Of a stretch of DNA of 64,000 nt, positions 27,366-35,123 are shown one piece after another. Location: assembly GCA_963835855.1 (NCBI GenBank), contig CAWIHA010000018.1, positions 1 to 64,000 on the forward strand, read 5' to 3'. Each line of letters begins with the position of its first letter. Within the stretch, counting starts at the first letter, position 1. The notes beneath the pieces were generated by a model. The model made no database searches and was not told where the DNA came from. It was given only the letters and a program-made list of their open reading frames with translations. The position numbers and the translations under genes are program-made. This DNA is from CAWIHA01 sp963835855. GTDB lineage: Bacteria > Acidobacteriota > Terriglobia > Bryobacterales > Bryobacteraceae.

Positions 27366-28063
27366 AGTAATTCGCTCACGGTTTCAAATTGAAAGCCCCG
27401 CGACTCGAGCTCCGGAATGAGGCGGCGCAGGGCTTCGAGCGTTTCACGAATGCCGGGGTGCGGCTGGAGCTTGCGGCCGTCGTGGAGGCAGAAGATCGCG
27501 CCGTTCGAGGCCGCGGCAGCGAGGCGCGCCGCAATCGCCCCGGCGCGCAGCTTCCAATCCAGGCCGGCGGCGGTCCACATGACCCCAACGAGGCCCAGCC
27601 GCCTCTGGGCCCGGCGGACCCCGAACCAGCGGCAGCCATATGGCGCCCGGAAGAGCGCCGGCGCCCTGCCGGTGACCTCGGCGATGGTCTCCTGGGCGCG
27701 CGCCAGTTCGTCATAAATCAGCGCAGCGGAACGCAAGTAGAACGGCGCATGCGAATGGCCATGGTTGCCGATTTCGTGGCCGGCGGCCGAGACCGCGCGC
27801 ACAACCTGCGGCAAACGCCGGACGTTCATGCCGCACTCGAAGAATGTCGCGCGGACGCCCCGGCCGGCGAGCAGTTCCAGCAACTCAGGAGTCGATTCGC
27901 TCGGTCCATCATCAAAAGTCAGCGCGATCGAGGGACGATCACCCTGTCCGCGCCAAACCGACGGCCCAAACAGTTGGGACGAGCGGGCTCGCACGCCGTA
28001 GGTCATCAGCCCGGCAGTGGCACATGCGGCCCCTCCCACCAATTGGACGAACATGCGAAGCAA
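27350..28063 (-). CDS. Polysaccharide deacetylase (NodB-like, CE4)
   Basis: 237 residues with an N-terminal hydrophobic segment (about 5-22), probably an anchor or signal. CE4 motifs in order: TFDDGPSE (D51, D52), metal ligands HGHSH (101-105), FRAPYG and CLHDG. The family removes N- or O-acetyl groups from chitin oligomers, peptidoglycan or exopolysaccharide using a metal ion. Followed by an overlapping ACP gene and a KAS II gene, reminiscent of the nodB/nodF/nodE set, but there is no NodA acyltransferase or NodC synthase here. Confidence 0.92.
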   Translation of the reverse strand: MLRMFVQLVGGAACATAGLMTYGVRARSSQLFGPSVWRGQGDRPSIALTFDDGPSESTPELLELLAGRGVRATFFECGMNVRRLPQVVRAVSAAGHEIGNHGHSHAPFYLRSAALIYDELARAQETIAEVTGRAPALFRAPYGCRWFGVRRAQRRLGLVGVMWTAAGLDWKLRAGAIAARLAAAASNGAIFCLHDGRKLQPHPGIRETLEALRRLIPELESRGFQFETVSELLCPKN

Positions 28064-28146
28064 TCCAGCATATCAGAAACCGGCGAGTTCACCGGAATAG
28101 CCGGTAGCGGAGTGGAGACCGCAAAGCCCGGGTCGCGGAAATCCAC

Positions 28147-28179
28147 AAAAAAAGCCGGGCGTTGGCGAGACGCCCGGCT
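28147..28179 (-). terminator. Intrinsic terminator of the molybdopterin-binding-like gene
   Basis: A perfect 10-base stem (28153-28162 with 28170-28179), seven-base loop, followed on the minus strand by a run of seven T. It lies 56 bases after the stop at 28235 and separates that gene from the deacetylase/ACP/KAS unit on the same strand. Confidence 0.85.
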
Positions 28180-28234
28180 GAGGAGCACCCACAGGCCGCT
28201 CGGAGGTCGCGGCCTGAGGTAGTGGAGGAACTGG

Positions 28235-29206
28235 TCAGGCCAAGAGACCTCCATGGCCGAGACAGGCGACTTCCCAACCCGAAACGCGGTAGCGCGCCAG
28301 CATGGGCGGCAGAATCAGGTCAACCACGTTGGGTTTCGTGGAACGGAAGCAGCCCGGAGCGGAAACGATAGGCACGTCGTCCTTGTAAGCGAGCAGCAGC
28401 AGATTGCCGGGCTCGACCGGCGCCAGGAACCGTTCGAGGTGGCAGCCGATGTGCGCGATGGCGCGCCCGATGACATCCTCCGGGCTCGCCGGCGCTGTCG
28501 TCGAGGCGATTAGAATCGTCGTCGAATGATTGCGCAAGAGCTGTTCCAACGCCCGCGCCACCGTTCCTTCTTCTTCCACCGTCGCGAGCACATAGCTAGC
28601 GGCCACGCCGAAGCGATCCAGCCGCTGCCGCATGATGTTTTCAAACAACTGCCGGGCCCGCTCGGCGTTGAGCGGGTCCGTGTAAAGCACGCCTACGGAC
28701 GGATTGCGGATCGGCCGCGCCTGGAGAATCGGCCCGCGCTCCCGCAGGATCATCTGCACGGCTTCAAGCTGGGACTGTGCAACGGCAAACGGTGCACTCT
28801 TTACGGTTGAGATGCGTTGTCCGGCTTTGGCGTGAGCGAAATTCGGAAACGTGGCAATGACGATACTGGAAGTGCAGTTGATCTGTTTGAGCAGCTCGTC
28901 GTCCACCAGCACACAGCAGTCCTCGGTCGCCACCAGGTTGGCGCGTCCGCCCGCCGCTAGGCGGATCTCGAGCGCGCCACAGCCCATTTCCGAGGCAACC
29001 GCCATAACCGCTTGATCTTCTCCGACTTCGCCTTCTTCGAGTTCGGTGACCCAGACCTGCTCCATGCCCTCGACCTCCAGCAGGCGTACGTCTTCATCGC
29101 TTAGCAAGTGCCCCTTGGCAAGCAGTTTCTTGCCGCCGGGCCGAAAGATTGCGCAGCACAATACCCTGCCTGTAGATTCCTTCACGTCAACTGTCTGTGC
29201 CCTCAT
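28235..29206 (-). CDS. Molybdopterin-binding (MoCF) domain protein
   Basis: 323 residues from the ATG at 29206 (GGAG seven bases upstream; the frame runs to 29248). The N-terminal part VKESTGRVLCCAIFRPGGKKLLAKGHLL and a C-terminal domain (VGVLYTDPLNAERARQLFEN, then TTILIASTTAPASPEDVIGRAI and PVEPGNLLLLAYKDDVPIVSAPGC) resemble the MoaB/MogA/MoeA-type fold in which a TxGxS/T-like loop and the PG segment bind molybdopterin. It is not a canonical MoeA. A role in Mo-cofactor insertion or sensing is inference. The terminator at 28147-28179 closes the transcript. Confidence 0.7.
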   Translation of the reverse strand: MRAQTVDVKESTGRVLCCAIFRPGGKKLLAKGHLLSDEDVRLLEVEGMEQVWVTELEEGEVGEDQAVMAVASEMGCGALEIRLAAGGRANLVATEDCCVLVDDELLKQINCTSSIVIATFPNFAHAKAGQRISTVKSAPFAVAQSQLEAVQMILRERGPILQARPIRNPSVGVLYTDPLNAERARQLFENIMRQRLDRFGVAASYVLATVEEEGTVARALEQLLRNHSTTILIASTTAPASPEDVIGRAIAHIGCHLERFLAPVEPGNLLLLAYKDDVPIVSAPGCFRSTKPNVVDLILPPMLARYRVSGWEVACLGHGGLLA

Positions 29207-29365
29207 CGCGCTCCTCTGTGTTGCTGCAACTGGCGCATCCGTTCTCAAATTATACAGAGGGATAAGGGAAATGCAGCCCCTTTTCTACGTAGTTTGCCCT
29301 AAGTTTTTTGCGGGCATGATTTTCGGCCGGCTGAACGGAGCGGGAGGACAGGATCTCCAGAAAAC

Positions 29366-29929
29366 TCAGTGAGACTTGCAGATGGTAGGAAGCGTTGGGG
29401 CGTTATCGGCGGCGTTATCCGCGAGATGTGCGACCCCACACGTGAGGGTGGTGCCCACCCCCCTGCCCTCTGTTTCCAGGTCTTTTATGACCGCAACTTC
29501 ATCGCAGCATTGGAATTTCGGGCAGCGCAAACAATCCTTCCATGCCTTGAGCGGAAGCTCAGCCCGCTCGATTTCCCTGAAGCCCAACTTCCCGAAAAAC
29601 CGGGGAATGTACGTAAAGGCAAAAACGGCCCGCAGATCAAAAGTTTCCGCTTCTTTCTCCAGCGCTCGAACCAGCAGCGGGCCCGCTCCGCGGCCTTGAA
29701 ACTCCGGCGCAACCGCGAGCGAGCGGATCTCCGCCGTTGCGGGGGTGTAGAAATGCAGGGCAGCACATCCGGCGAGCTGCCTGCCGGCGTCGATGATGCT
29801 GAAATCACGTACGCTTTCCGACACCTCGAACTCAGTGCGCGGCAGCATGATGCCTTCGGCGGCATAGGAGTTGATCAGGCGGAGTAGCTCAGGGATGTCC
29901 TTCATGGAAGCCTTGCGAACAGTAAACAT
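29366..29929 (-). CDS. ArgA-like N-acetyltransferase (GNAT), putative glutamate N-acetyltransferase
   Basis: 187 residues from the ATG at 29929 (the frame runs to 30058 inside argB). GNAT motifs: VRKASMKDIPELLRLI, EIRSLAVAPEFQGRGAGPLLV (acetyl-CoA loop) and YIPRFFGKLGFREIE; C-terminal cysteines (CLRCPKFQCC) are also seen in short ArgA-type enzymes. It lies 37 bases after argB and would supply the first step, glutamate to N-acetylglutamate, for the ArgB and ArgC reactions. The last 25 or so residues look unconserved. Confidence 0.82.
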   Translation of the reverse strand: MFTVRKASMKDIPELLRLINSYAAEGIMLPRTEFEVSESVRDFSIIDAGRQLAGCAALHFYTPATAEIRSLAVAPEFQGRGAGPLLVRALEKEAETFDLRAVFAFTYIPRFFGKLGFREIERAELPLKAWKDCLRCPKFQCCDEVAVIKDLETEGRGVGTTLTCGVAHLADNAADNAPTLPTICKSH

Positions 29930-29966
29930 GGCCTCGCTACATGCGGGTAGAGATGGCGTGGTACCT

Positions 29967-30773
29967 CTAGGACTTCCAGACACCCTGCCTAACCTCCTGT
30001 GCCAGCCTGCTGCCGAGCATCTCGCCCGCAAGCAGCCGGGAAAGAATACCGGGCTCAATTCCGGGCGCGACGACTACTTCACGCACCCCCTTTTCTAAGC
30101 AATTTATCGCGGCGGCAAGTTTCGTCTGCATGCCGCCGGTAGCCACTCCCGCCTGGATGAGGTGCGCACAGTCAGCGGCGGTAAGCGCGGGAACGACGCT
30201 GCCGGCGCCGTCCAGCACGCCAGCGACATCGGTGAGGAAGACAAGCCGGCCGGCGCCGAACGCTACTGCGCAGGCCACCGCCATTTGGTCGGCGTTGACG
30301 TTGTAGATGCGGCCCTCACGATCTCCGGCAACGCAAGCGACCACGGGCAGATAGCCTTGGCTGGTCAACAGGTCGAGCAGGCTGCCGTCGGCCGAAACGA
30401 TCCGGCCGACCGCGCCCAGCGCCGGGTCCATCGGCTCGGCAATTGCGAGCGAGGCATCCATTCCAGAAAGCCCGACCGCGCGCGCGCCCGCCGCGGCAAA
30501 CGCCGCCACGAGCTCGTGATTCACAGTGCCCGTGAATACCTTCAGCACCGCATCAAGCGTTTCCGGCGTGGTCACGCGGAGACCGTTGACAAACCGGCTT
30601 TCGATGCCGCGCTCCGCAAGAAACCGGGTCATCTGCCTGCCGCCGCCGTGCACCACGACCACCCGGGTTCCCTGACGGCACACCCCGGCTATTTCGGCCG
30701 CGAGCCGCCGCCGCGAAACTTCCGAATCCAGCAGCGTGCCGCCGAGTTTCACCAGCAGCTTGTCTCCGCTCAT
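29967..30773 (-). CDS. argB: Acetylglutamate kinase ArgB
   Basis: 268 residues of the amino-acid kinase family: LLVKLGGTLLD, VVVHGGGRQMTRFLAERG, FVNGLRVTTPETLD, IYNVNADQMA, LVFLTDVAGVLD and a Gly-rich GVATGGMQTKLAAA. It phosphorylates N-acetylglutamate, step two of arginine synthesis. It overlaps argC by four bases. Confidence 0.95.
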   Translation of the reverse strand: MSGDKLLVKLGGTLLDSEVSRRRLAAEIAGVCRQGTRVVVVHGGGRQMTRFLAERGIESRFVNGLRVTTPETLDAVLKVFTGTVNHELVAAFAAAGARAVGLSGMDASLAIAEPMDPALGAVGRIVSADGSLLDLLTSQGYLPVVACVAGDREGRIYNVNADQMAVACAVAFGAGRLVFLTDVAGVLDGAGSVVPALTAADCAHLIQAGVATGGMQTKLAAAINCLEKGVREVVVAPGIEPGILSRLLAGEMLGSRLAQEVRQGVWKS

Positions 30774-31768
30774 GGAAGGCCCTCGGTTTCCGCATAGCCC
30801 AGCGCCAGGTTCATGTTCTGGATGGCTTGCCCGGCCGCGCCTTTCACCAGGTTGTCGATGGCGGCGACTACCAGGGCGCGTCCGGTGGCGCCATCGAGCT
30901 GCACGCCGATGTCGCAGAAGTTGGTCCGCTCGACGGCGCGCAGATCGGGCACTTGGCCGGCCTCGTAGATGCGGATGAACGGCTCGCCCGCGTAGCGGCG
31001 CTGGTAGATCGCGGCCAGGTCTTCCGCGCGCTCGAGGGCGGTGCGGAAATAGATCGTCTCGAGGATGCCACGGCCGATGGGCAGCAACTGGGCGGTGAAG
31101 CTCAGCTCCCGCTCCTCAAGGCCGCTCGTCAGGAGGATTTCCGGCACGTGGCGGTGATCGAAGATCGAGTAAACCGAGAAATTGTCCGCCACTTCGCAGA
31201 AGCTTGTCTTCAGGCTCAGCTTTCGGCCCGCGCCGCTGACGCCGGATTTCGCGTCGCAGACGATGCCCGCGCCACGCTCGATGGCGCCGGCCTCGATCAG
31301 CGGCCGAAGGGCGAGGTTGGCGGGTGTCGGGTAGCAGCCGGGGTTTGCGATCAGGCGCGCCGAAGGAATGCTCGAACGGCAGAATTCCGGCAACCCGTAA
31401 ACGGCCCCGGCGAGCAGCACCGGCTGGGCGTGTTCTTCCTTGTACCAGCGCTTGTAATTCTCCGGAGTCCGGAGGCGGAACGCTCCGCTCAGGTCGATGA
31501 CCGTTGCGCCCGTTTCAAGCAGCCACGGCGCCAACTCGATCGAGACCTCGGCCGGCGTGGCCAGAAACACCGCGGCGAGCCGCTCGGCGCCAACCGCCTC
31601 CGGTGTGCAGGGGATGGAGCGGAGGCTGCCGCGCCGCGGCGCGCTCTCCTGCGCTTCGCGCCGGTGCTCGAGCAGGACGGGCACGACGCGGGAATGCCTC
31701 TCGAGCAGGCGGACGAGTTCCGCGCCGCTGTACCCGCGAAATCCAACGATACCGGCCAGGCGTCTCAT
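30770..31768 (-). CDS. argC: N-acetyl-gamma-glutamyl-phosphate reductase ArgC
   Basis: 332 residues: the Rossmann start IVGFRGYSGAELVRLLERH, and the catalytic region NPGCYPTPANLALRPLIEAG with the active cysteine. SGVSGAGRKLS and the FTAQLLPIGRGILETIY block follow. It reduces N-acetylglutamyl phosphate with NADPH. First gene of the argC-argB-argA-like unit. There is no strong Shine-Dalgarno sequence, and an inverted repeat lies eight bases ahead of the ATG. Confidence 0.95.
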   Translation of the reverse strand: MRRLAGIVGFRGYSGAELVRLLERHSRVVPVLLEHRREAQESAPRRGSLRSIPCTPEAVGAERLAAVFLATPAEVSIELAPWLLETGATVIDLSGAFRLRTPENYKRWYKEEHAQPVLLAGAVYGLPEFCRSSIPSARLIANPGCYPTPANLALRPLIEAGAIERGAGIVCDAKSGVSGAGRKLSLKTSFCEVADNFSVYSIFDHRHVPEILLTSGLEERELSFTAQLLPIGRGILETIYFRTALERAEDLAAIYQRRYAGEPFIRIYEAGQVPDLRAVERTNFCDIGVQLDGATGRALVVAAIDNLVKGAAGQAIQNMNLALGYAETEGLP

Positions 31769-31775
31769 CTTAGAT

Positions 31776-31801
31776 TAAATATTCACCTAATTGAATAAAT
31801 A
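31776..31801 (-). promoter_or_regulatory. AT-rich inverted repeat ahead of argC, possible operator
   Basis: Two ten-base arms (31776-31785 and 31792-31801, eight of ten positions symmetric) around a six-base centre, containing ATTCA and TGAAT. It stands out from the GC-rich surroundings and lies directly before the argC start. Half sites resemble ArgR boxes but in reversed order, so the binding protein is uncertain. Confidence 0.5.
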
Positions 31802-32010
31802 TACCACAGGGCAGGGGTAGTCCCACAATTATCTGTTAGCCGACAGCGTGGGCGCAGACCGTCGTGGAATGCTAACTTCCTCGAAGCGGACTTCGGCGGG
31901 CACATATCTACTCTACGTGTCAAGGGCGGGACCAACGGTCACATGCCGACTTGTCGTTCCCGATCCGTTGGCAGGATCTTCTCCGCTTCGCCGACGCTTG
32001 CCGGATGACC

Positions 32011-32035
32011 GGGCGGGCGCGGGACTAGCCCGCCC
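32011..32035 (-). terminator. GC hairpin at the end of the six-gene island operon
   Basis: GGGCGGGC (32011-32018) and GCCCGCCC (32028-32035) form a perfect eight-base stem with a nine-base loop overlapping the stop codon at 32025. There is no T-run, so it may be a rho-assisted or attenuating structure. Confidence 0.4.
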
Positions 32036-32930
32036 GAAACGCTTTCACATATGCCAAGCGCAGGCGGTAGGTGTCTGCCTTATCGATCACGCCAAAGAAG
32101 ACTTCCGCGCCGAGGGCCGCCTTCGCCGTGGCTAAGTCCTGCATGAGAGCAATGACGCTTTCCTTGATTTCTCCCTCGTACTGAACGAAGAACACCTCGG
32201 CGGGACTGCTGAAGAGCCGTTGAATTTGGTCGCCGTTCTTGCCCATCATGCGAGGGACGAGCGGGCCCGTTTTGGCGGGGCCCTTAAGTGCAAAGGCGGC
32301 GCGCCTGGTGCGGCCGCCAAGCCGAAGCTTCGTCGTGAAAACATCATTCGTTTCGCCGCCCCAGTCCTTCGGTGCCTTTGTTTCCCTGAGGAGCCGCAGG
32401 ATGCCGGACTTCACGCACCTTTCGGATAGCCGCTCGGGAACCAAGTGGTCAGGGACAGAACGCACGGCCTTCACCTGTGCGAACTGCTCCACGTCATCGA
32501 CTCGTACGAACCGGGTCCTGAGCGTGAACGGTAGTCTCAAAATGACACGGCCACTGTTCGGCGCCCTCGGATTCGTTTTCGAATGATATCCCTCAAGCTT
32601 TGCCTTGTTCTTCGCGAGCCGGAGAATCTTCTGCTTGTTAGCCTCGACGAATCCATTCTTGCGGTATACGGTGTGGCTCGTACCGTCGATTCGTTCGCGG
32701 CCTTGTTCAAACAGTCCTTGCCGTGCAAGCGGCTTCGCCAGCATGGTGACGCGCTTCGTTGATGAAATCGCGGCGATTCGAGCAATCTCAGCGACAGTCT
32801 TGAAGCGTTTCTTCCCTTTGTAGATCGCCACGAAGACCTCTTGACGAGCAGGCGCGTGATATAGCAGTTCGGCGAAGTTCGCGATTTGATCGCGACGGTG
32901 AGAACTAGGATCAGATACCTGTAGAGCCAT
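32025..32930 (-). CDS. Winged-helix protein with possible PD-(D/E)xK-like C-terminal domain
   Basis: 301 residues. Residues about 25-80 look like a winged helix (KTVAEIARIAAISSTKRVTM, then LARQGLFEQ). The C-terminal half has a pattern compatible with a restriction-type nuclease core: E183 in LLRETK, WGGETNDVFTT with E193/D196, then a strand AAFALKG (K216), and GKNGDQIQRLFSSPAEVFFVQY. I recall similar FxLKG...GKNGDQI...RLF proteins as uncharacterised, but the nuclease assignment is inference. It is the last gene of the six-gene island, 15 bases after the small wHTH gene. Confidence 0.65.
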   Translation of the reverse strand: MALQVSDPSSHRRDQIANFAELLYHAPARQEVFVAIYKGKKRFKTVAEIARIAAISSTKRVTMLAKPLARQGLFEQGRERIDGTSHTVYRKNGFVEANKQKILRLAKNKAKLEGYHSKTNPRAPNSGRVILRLPFTLRTRFVRVDDVEQFAQVKAVRSVPDHLVPERLSERCVKSGILRLLRETKAPKDWGGETNDVFTTKLRLGGRTRRAAFALKGPAKTGPLVPRMMGKNGDQIQRLFSSPAEVFFVQYEGEIKESVIALMQDLATAKAALGAEVFFGVIDKADTYRLRLAYVKAFRAG

Positions 32931-32945
32931 ATGGTCGTCGTGTTC

Positions 32946-33233
32946 CTACAGAATTGGCCGATAGGACTTCCCGTCCTTGATCAGCAGGCCATCGCGCTCC
33001 CATTCCCGCCAGAGTTCGGAAATCGTCGTGAGCGAGACGCGCGCCTTCTTTGCGAGGTCTTTGGCGGAGACCCGTCCGGCTTCCTCGTAAATCATTCGCC
33101 GTTTCGGATCCTTTTGGATCGCCGCTGACTTCTCGCAAAGGAGCGCCTTGGCGATAACAGTCACAAGCTGCTCGATATGCCTGAGCGTGGCCAGTTCGTC
33201 GCTGATAGATCCGCCGCCTTTGTTCCTTGTCAT
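32946..33233 (-). CDS. Small winged-helix DNA-binding protein
   Basis: 95 residues. The C-terminal half is a winged helix: RVSAKDLAKKARVSLTTISELWREWERDGLLIKDGKSY. The N-terminal part is helical and polar. The ATG at 33233 has GGAG at proper spacing, 11 bases after the stop of the TIGR02391 gene. The winged helix parallels the N-terminal domain of the next gene, suggesting both act on the same DNA or form a complex. Confidence 0.75.
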   Translation of the reverse strand: MTRNKGGGSISDELATLRHIEQLVTVIAKALLCEKSAAIQKDPKRRMIYEEAGRVSAKDLAKKARVSLTTISELWREWERDGLLIKDGKSYRPIL

Positions 33234-33244
33234 AGCTTCTCCAG

Positions 33245-33949
33245 TTAGACTCGTCCGGGGTGTATAGTCGCTTGCTCCAGTAGCCCGAGGACAGTATCCA
33301 GGAAGCCGCAGAACTTCAGCGCATCCTCACGGGTTACCTTGTCACTCAATGAGTGGTGAGCCTTGTTCCTGAAGGCGAGCATGATCCCCCTGCAGATGCT
33401 GTGCACGCCGTCTTGCTCGGACTTGTCGGCGCTGACCTCGATAACGGCCTTCGTTGGGTCTGGGTTGAGTACCTTACCCACGAGATTCTCAGGATTCATG
33501 TGCCTGATGCCTGTTTTACGTTTGAGGCGATCATCCAGCACCGTCGTGGCTTCCCTGATGACACTGTCGAAGTGGCCCCGGCCCCTGAGCAAGTCCTTGC
33601 AGCGGCCTCGGAGTTCGGGGTCTCTCAGCAGCGCATCTATCGTCGCACCTGTAATGGGCTCCGTCTTGCGTGGGTGACTGGCTACGGCCTTGCCGTTTGC
33701 CAGTGGCGCGTCTGGGCGCGTAACGTTCTGTGTGCCGCGCACCTCTTCGCGGACGGCGAAGGGAAGCCGGTTCAAGGCGGAAGCGACGCCAAGGCGGAGC
33801 TTCTTCGCCCAGACGATCTACGCAGCAACGGACGACACACCCAAGCGCCCCGCTCTCTTGCTGATCTGCTCCCGGAGGTACTGCTTGGGTTTACCGGTCT
33901 TCTGGTGCATCCTCTCGAGCAGTTTCGCATCGTTACGCTTGTTCGGCAT
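33245..33949 (-). pseudogene. TIGR02391/HEPN-like gene interrupted by an in-frame amber codon
   Basis: The ATG at 33949 opens a frame of 234 codons with a single TAG at codon 44 (33820-33818). Before it: PNKRNDAKLLERMHQKTGK and YLREQISKRAGRLGVSS; after it: IVWAKKLRLGVASALNRLP. They read as one helical N-terminal domain in which the TAG replaces a residue that would be Gln (CAG). The C-terminal domain (HFDSVIREATTVLDDRLKRK ... ICRGIMLAFRNKAHHSL ... FCGFLDTVLGLLEQA) matches the TIGR02391 (Hypoth_Ymh) family. R194-x4-H199 fits the HEPN ribonuclease motif. No further damage is seen, so this is a fresh nonsense mutation, a read error, or suppression/readthrough. Confidence 0.8.
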
Positions 33950-33959
33950 GGCGGCTCAG

Positions 33960-34172
33960 CTAATTGGCATTTCCCGCGCCGCGCTTCTTCAAGATCTTCG
34001 TGAACCGAGTAACTCGGTTCATGTCGCAGCCCACAGCTTCACGGATCTGGCCGCCAGAAACTCCGGCCTTAATCAATTCCACGATCAGGAGATCGCGGAG
34101 GAGCGCTGCGATCTCTCGCATCGGATCTGGTTGACTGATACCACGCTTCTCTGGCATAGGATTCGCAGTCAC
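33960..34172 (-). CDS. Small HTH protein, third of three
   Basis: 70 residues from a GTG overlapping the previous stop by four bases (alternatively the ATG at 34157). It is predicted helical: REIAALLRDLLIVELIKAGV, then SGGQIREAVGCDMNRVTRFTKIL, which reads as a helix-turn-helix with a conserved G-C/T-x-x-N-R-V turn shared with the two upstream proteins. Length and position suggest a diverged paralog or partner. Confidence 0.7.
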   Translation of the reverse strand: MTANPMPEKRGISQPDPMREIAALLRDLLIVELIKAGVSGGQIREAVGCDMNRVTRFTKILKKRGAGNAN

Positions 34173-34423
34173 TCGACGGTAGTCGCATTGCGCCGGCGGC
34201 GGCTCTTGCCGTCGCGCTCGGCCTTGCGCTGGTTGGTCAGCGCCACGTTTACTCTGTTCCGAGTCGTGCCAAGGAGGTCTGCAATGTCCCTCGGTGGGAA
34301 TCCGGCGCGGTTAAGGAGCCCGATCTGTTCCGCCTGCTTAACCCCTCTGGTCAGTCCTATAGCAACGGCCCGCAAAAGCTGGTCGAGCTTTGTAACGATC
34401 AATTCCTCCGCTGTCTTAGGCAT
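34169..34423 (-). CDS. Small sigma-region-4-like HTH protein, second of three
   Basis: 84 residues: EELIVTKLDQLLRAVAIGLT, then KQAEQIGLLNRAGFPPRDIADLLGTTRNRVNVALTN and a very basic tail. The PRDIADLLGTT-x-N-x-V segment is a helix-turn-helix like sigma factor region 4. It aligns along its length with the upstream 34442-34708 product (shared KLDQ-LR, TRG-KQ, LLGTT-N-V). It starts 18 bases after that gene. Confidence 0.8.
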   Translation of the reverse strand: MPKTAEELIVTKLDQLLRAVAIGLTRGVKQAEQIGLLNRAGFPPRDIADLLGTTRNRVNVALTNQRKAERDGKSRRRRNATTVE

Positions 34424-34441
34424 ACATGAGCGTCCTTTGTT

Positions 34442-34708
34442 TCAATCCTCGGGTGCGCGGCCGTCTGAGGGGGACCCCCCGCGGCGGATCTTGCCGGCGC
34501 GCCTGGCTTTTCGAAGCGCTACCAACTCGACGCGCACGGTATTCGAGGTGGTTCCGAGCAGTTCGGCTATGCTCTTGGGCGTCAGACATGCCTGCTCTAG
34601 AACCGCGATCTGGTCTCGTTGCTTCATCCCCCTTGTCGCGATCACGGCCAGGATTCGCAGGATTTGGTCCAGCTTCTCTAGCTTCTTCTCTTCTGTTGAT
34701 TGAGGCAT
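34442..34708 (-). CDS. Small sigma-region-4-like HTH protein, first of three
   Basis: 88 residues: EKLDQILRILAVIATRGMKQ, RDQIAVLEQACLTPKSIAELLGTTSNTVRVELVALRKARR and a basic/polar tail. The LTPKSIAELLGTTSNTVR stretch is a clear helix-turn-helix. It is the first gene of the island operon, 48 bases below the promoter's -10 element, and the likely autoregulator binding the inverted repeat there. Confidence 0.8.
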   Translation of the reverse strand: MPQSTEEKKLEKLDQILRILAVIATRGMKQRDQIAVLEQACLTPKSIAELLGTTSNTVRVELVALRKARRAGKIRRGGSPSDGRAPED

Positions 34709-34745
34709 TGTTTGAAACGTTTCTCTTCGGTTGCGGTTCGGATGT

Positions 34746-34785
34746 CCTAATGGGTAGTATAGAGCCGTTAGGGCGTGGGCGTCAA
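34746..34785 (-). promoter_or_regulatory. sigma70 promoter with inverted-repeat operator for the six-gene island
   Basis: Minus strand: TTGACG (34785-34780), 18-base spacer, TATACT (34761-34756). CCTAATGG (34746-34753) and CCGTTAGG (34765-34772) form an inverted repeat (seven of eight) straddling the -10. A third copy, CCATTAGG, lies at 34845-34852 upstream. This suits repression by one of the HTH proteins encoded just downstream. Confidence 0.75.
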
Positions 34786-35123
34786 TGGCATGGTTCTAGC
34801 AGGCCAGTTACGAAGCCGAAGCTAATGAATACGTGCGCCAAGAACCATTAGGCCACTGGCCAGCGCCGCCGCTCACTTTGGTTCCGGATATGGCGGCCGT
34901 TCAGCGCCGGGGCAGGTGAACTTCAGCGTTCAGTAACGAGAAACGCGCTAGCCTTCGGGAACCCACTCGGCTGGTTTGTCGGCGACACGTAGCACTAGCC
35001 GGGCGCCGAACCCGAAACGCGGTCCGGGCAGTCTGGCCCGGTGCGCGGGTCACGTGGACGCGATCACTTCCTTCACGGAGGCTGACCCCTTGCCAGGGCG
35101 CGATTGCAGGGCCCCTGGCTCGC
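34786..35123. other. Gap at the right edge of the island, no gene seen
   Basis: It holds the third copy of the eight-base motif (34845-34852) and otherwise nothing recognisable. No tRNA gene, attachment-site-like repeat or integrase is visible at this boundary. Confidence 0.5.

Noticed and set aside
31769..35123. Integrated element with integrase or tRNA attachment site
   Set aside because: No integrase, transposase, tRNA gene or flanking direct repeat was found at either edge; the accessory nature rests only on gene content.
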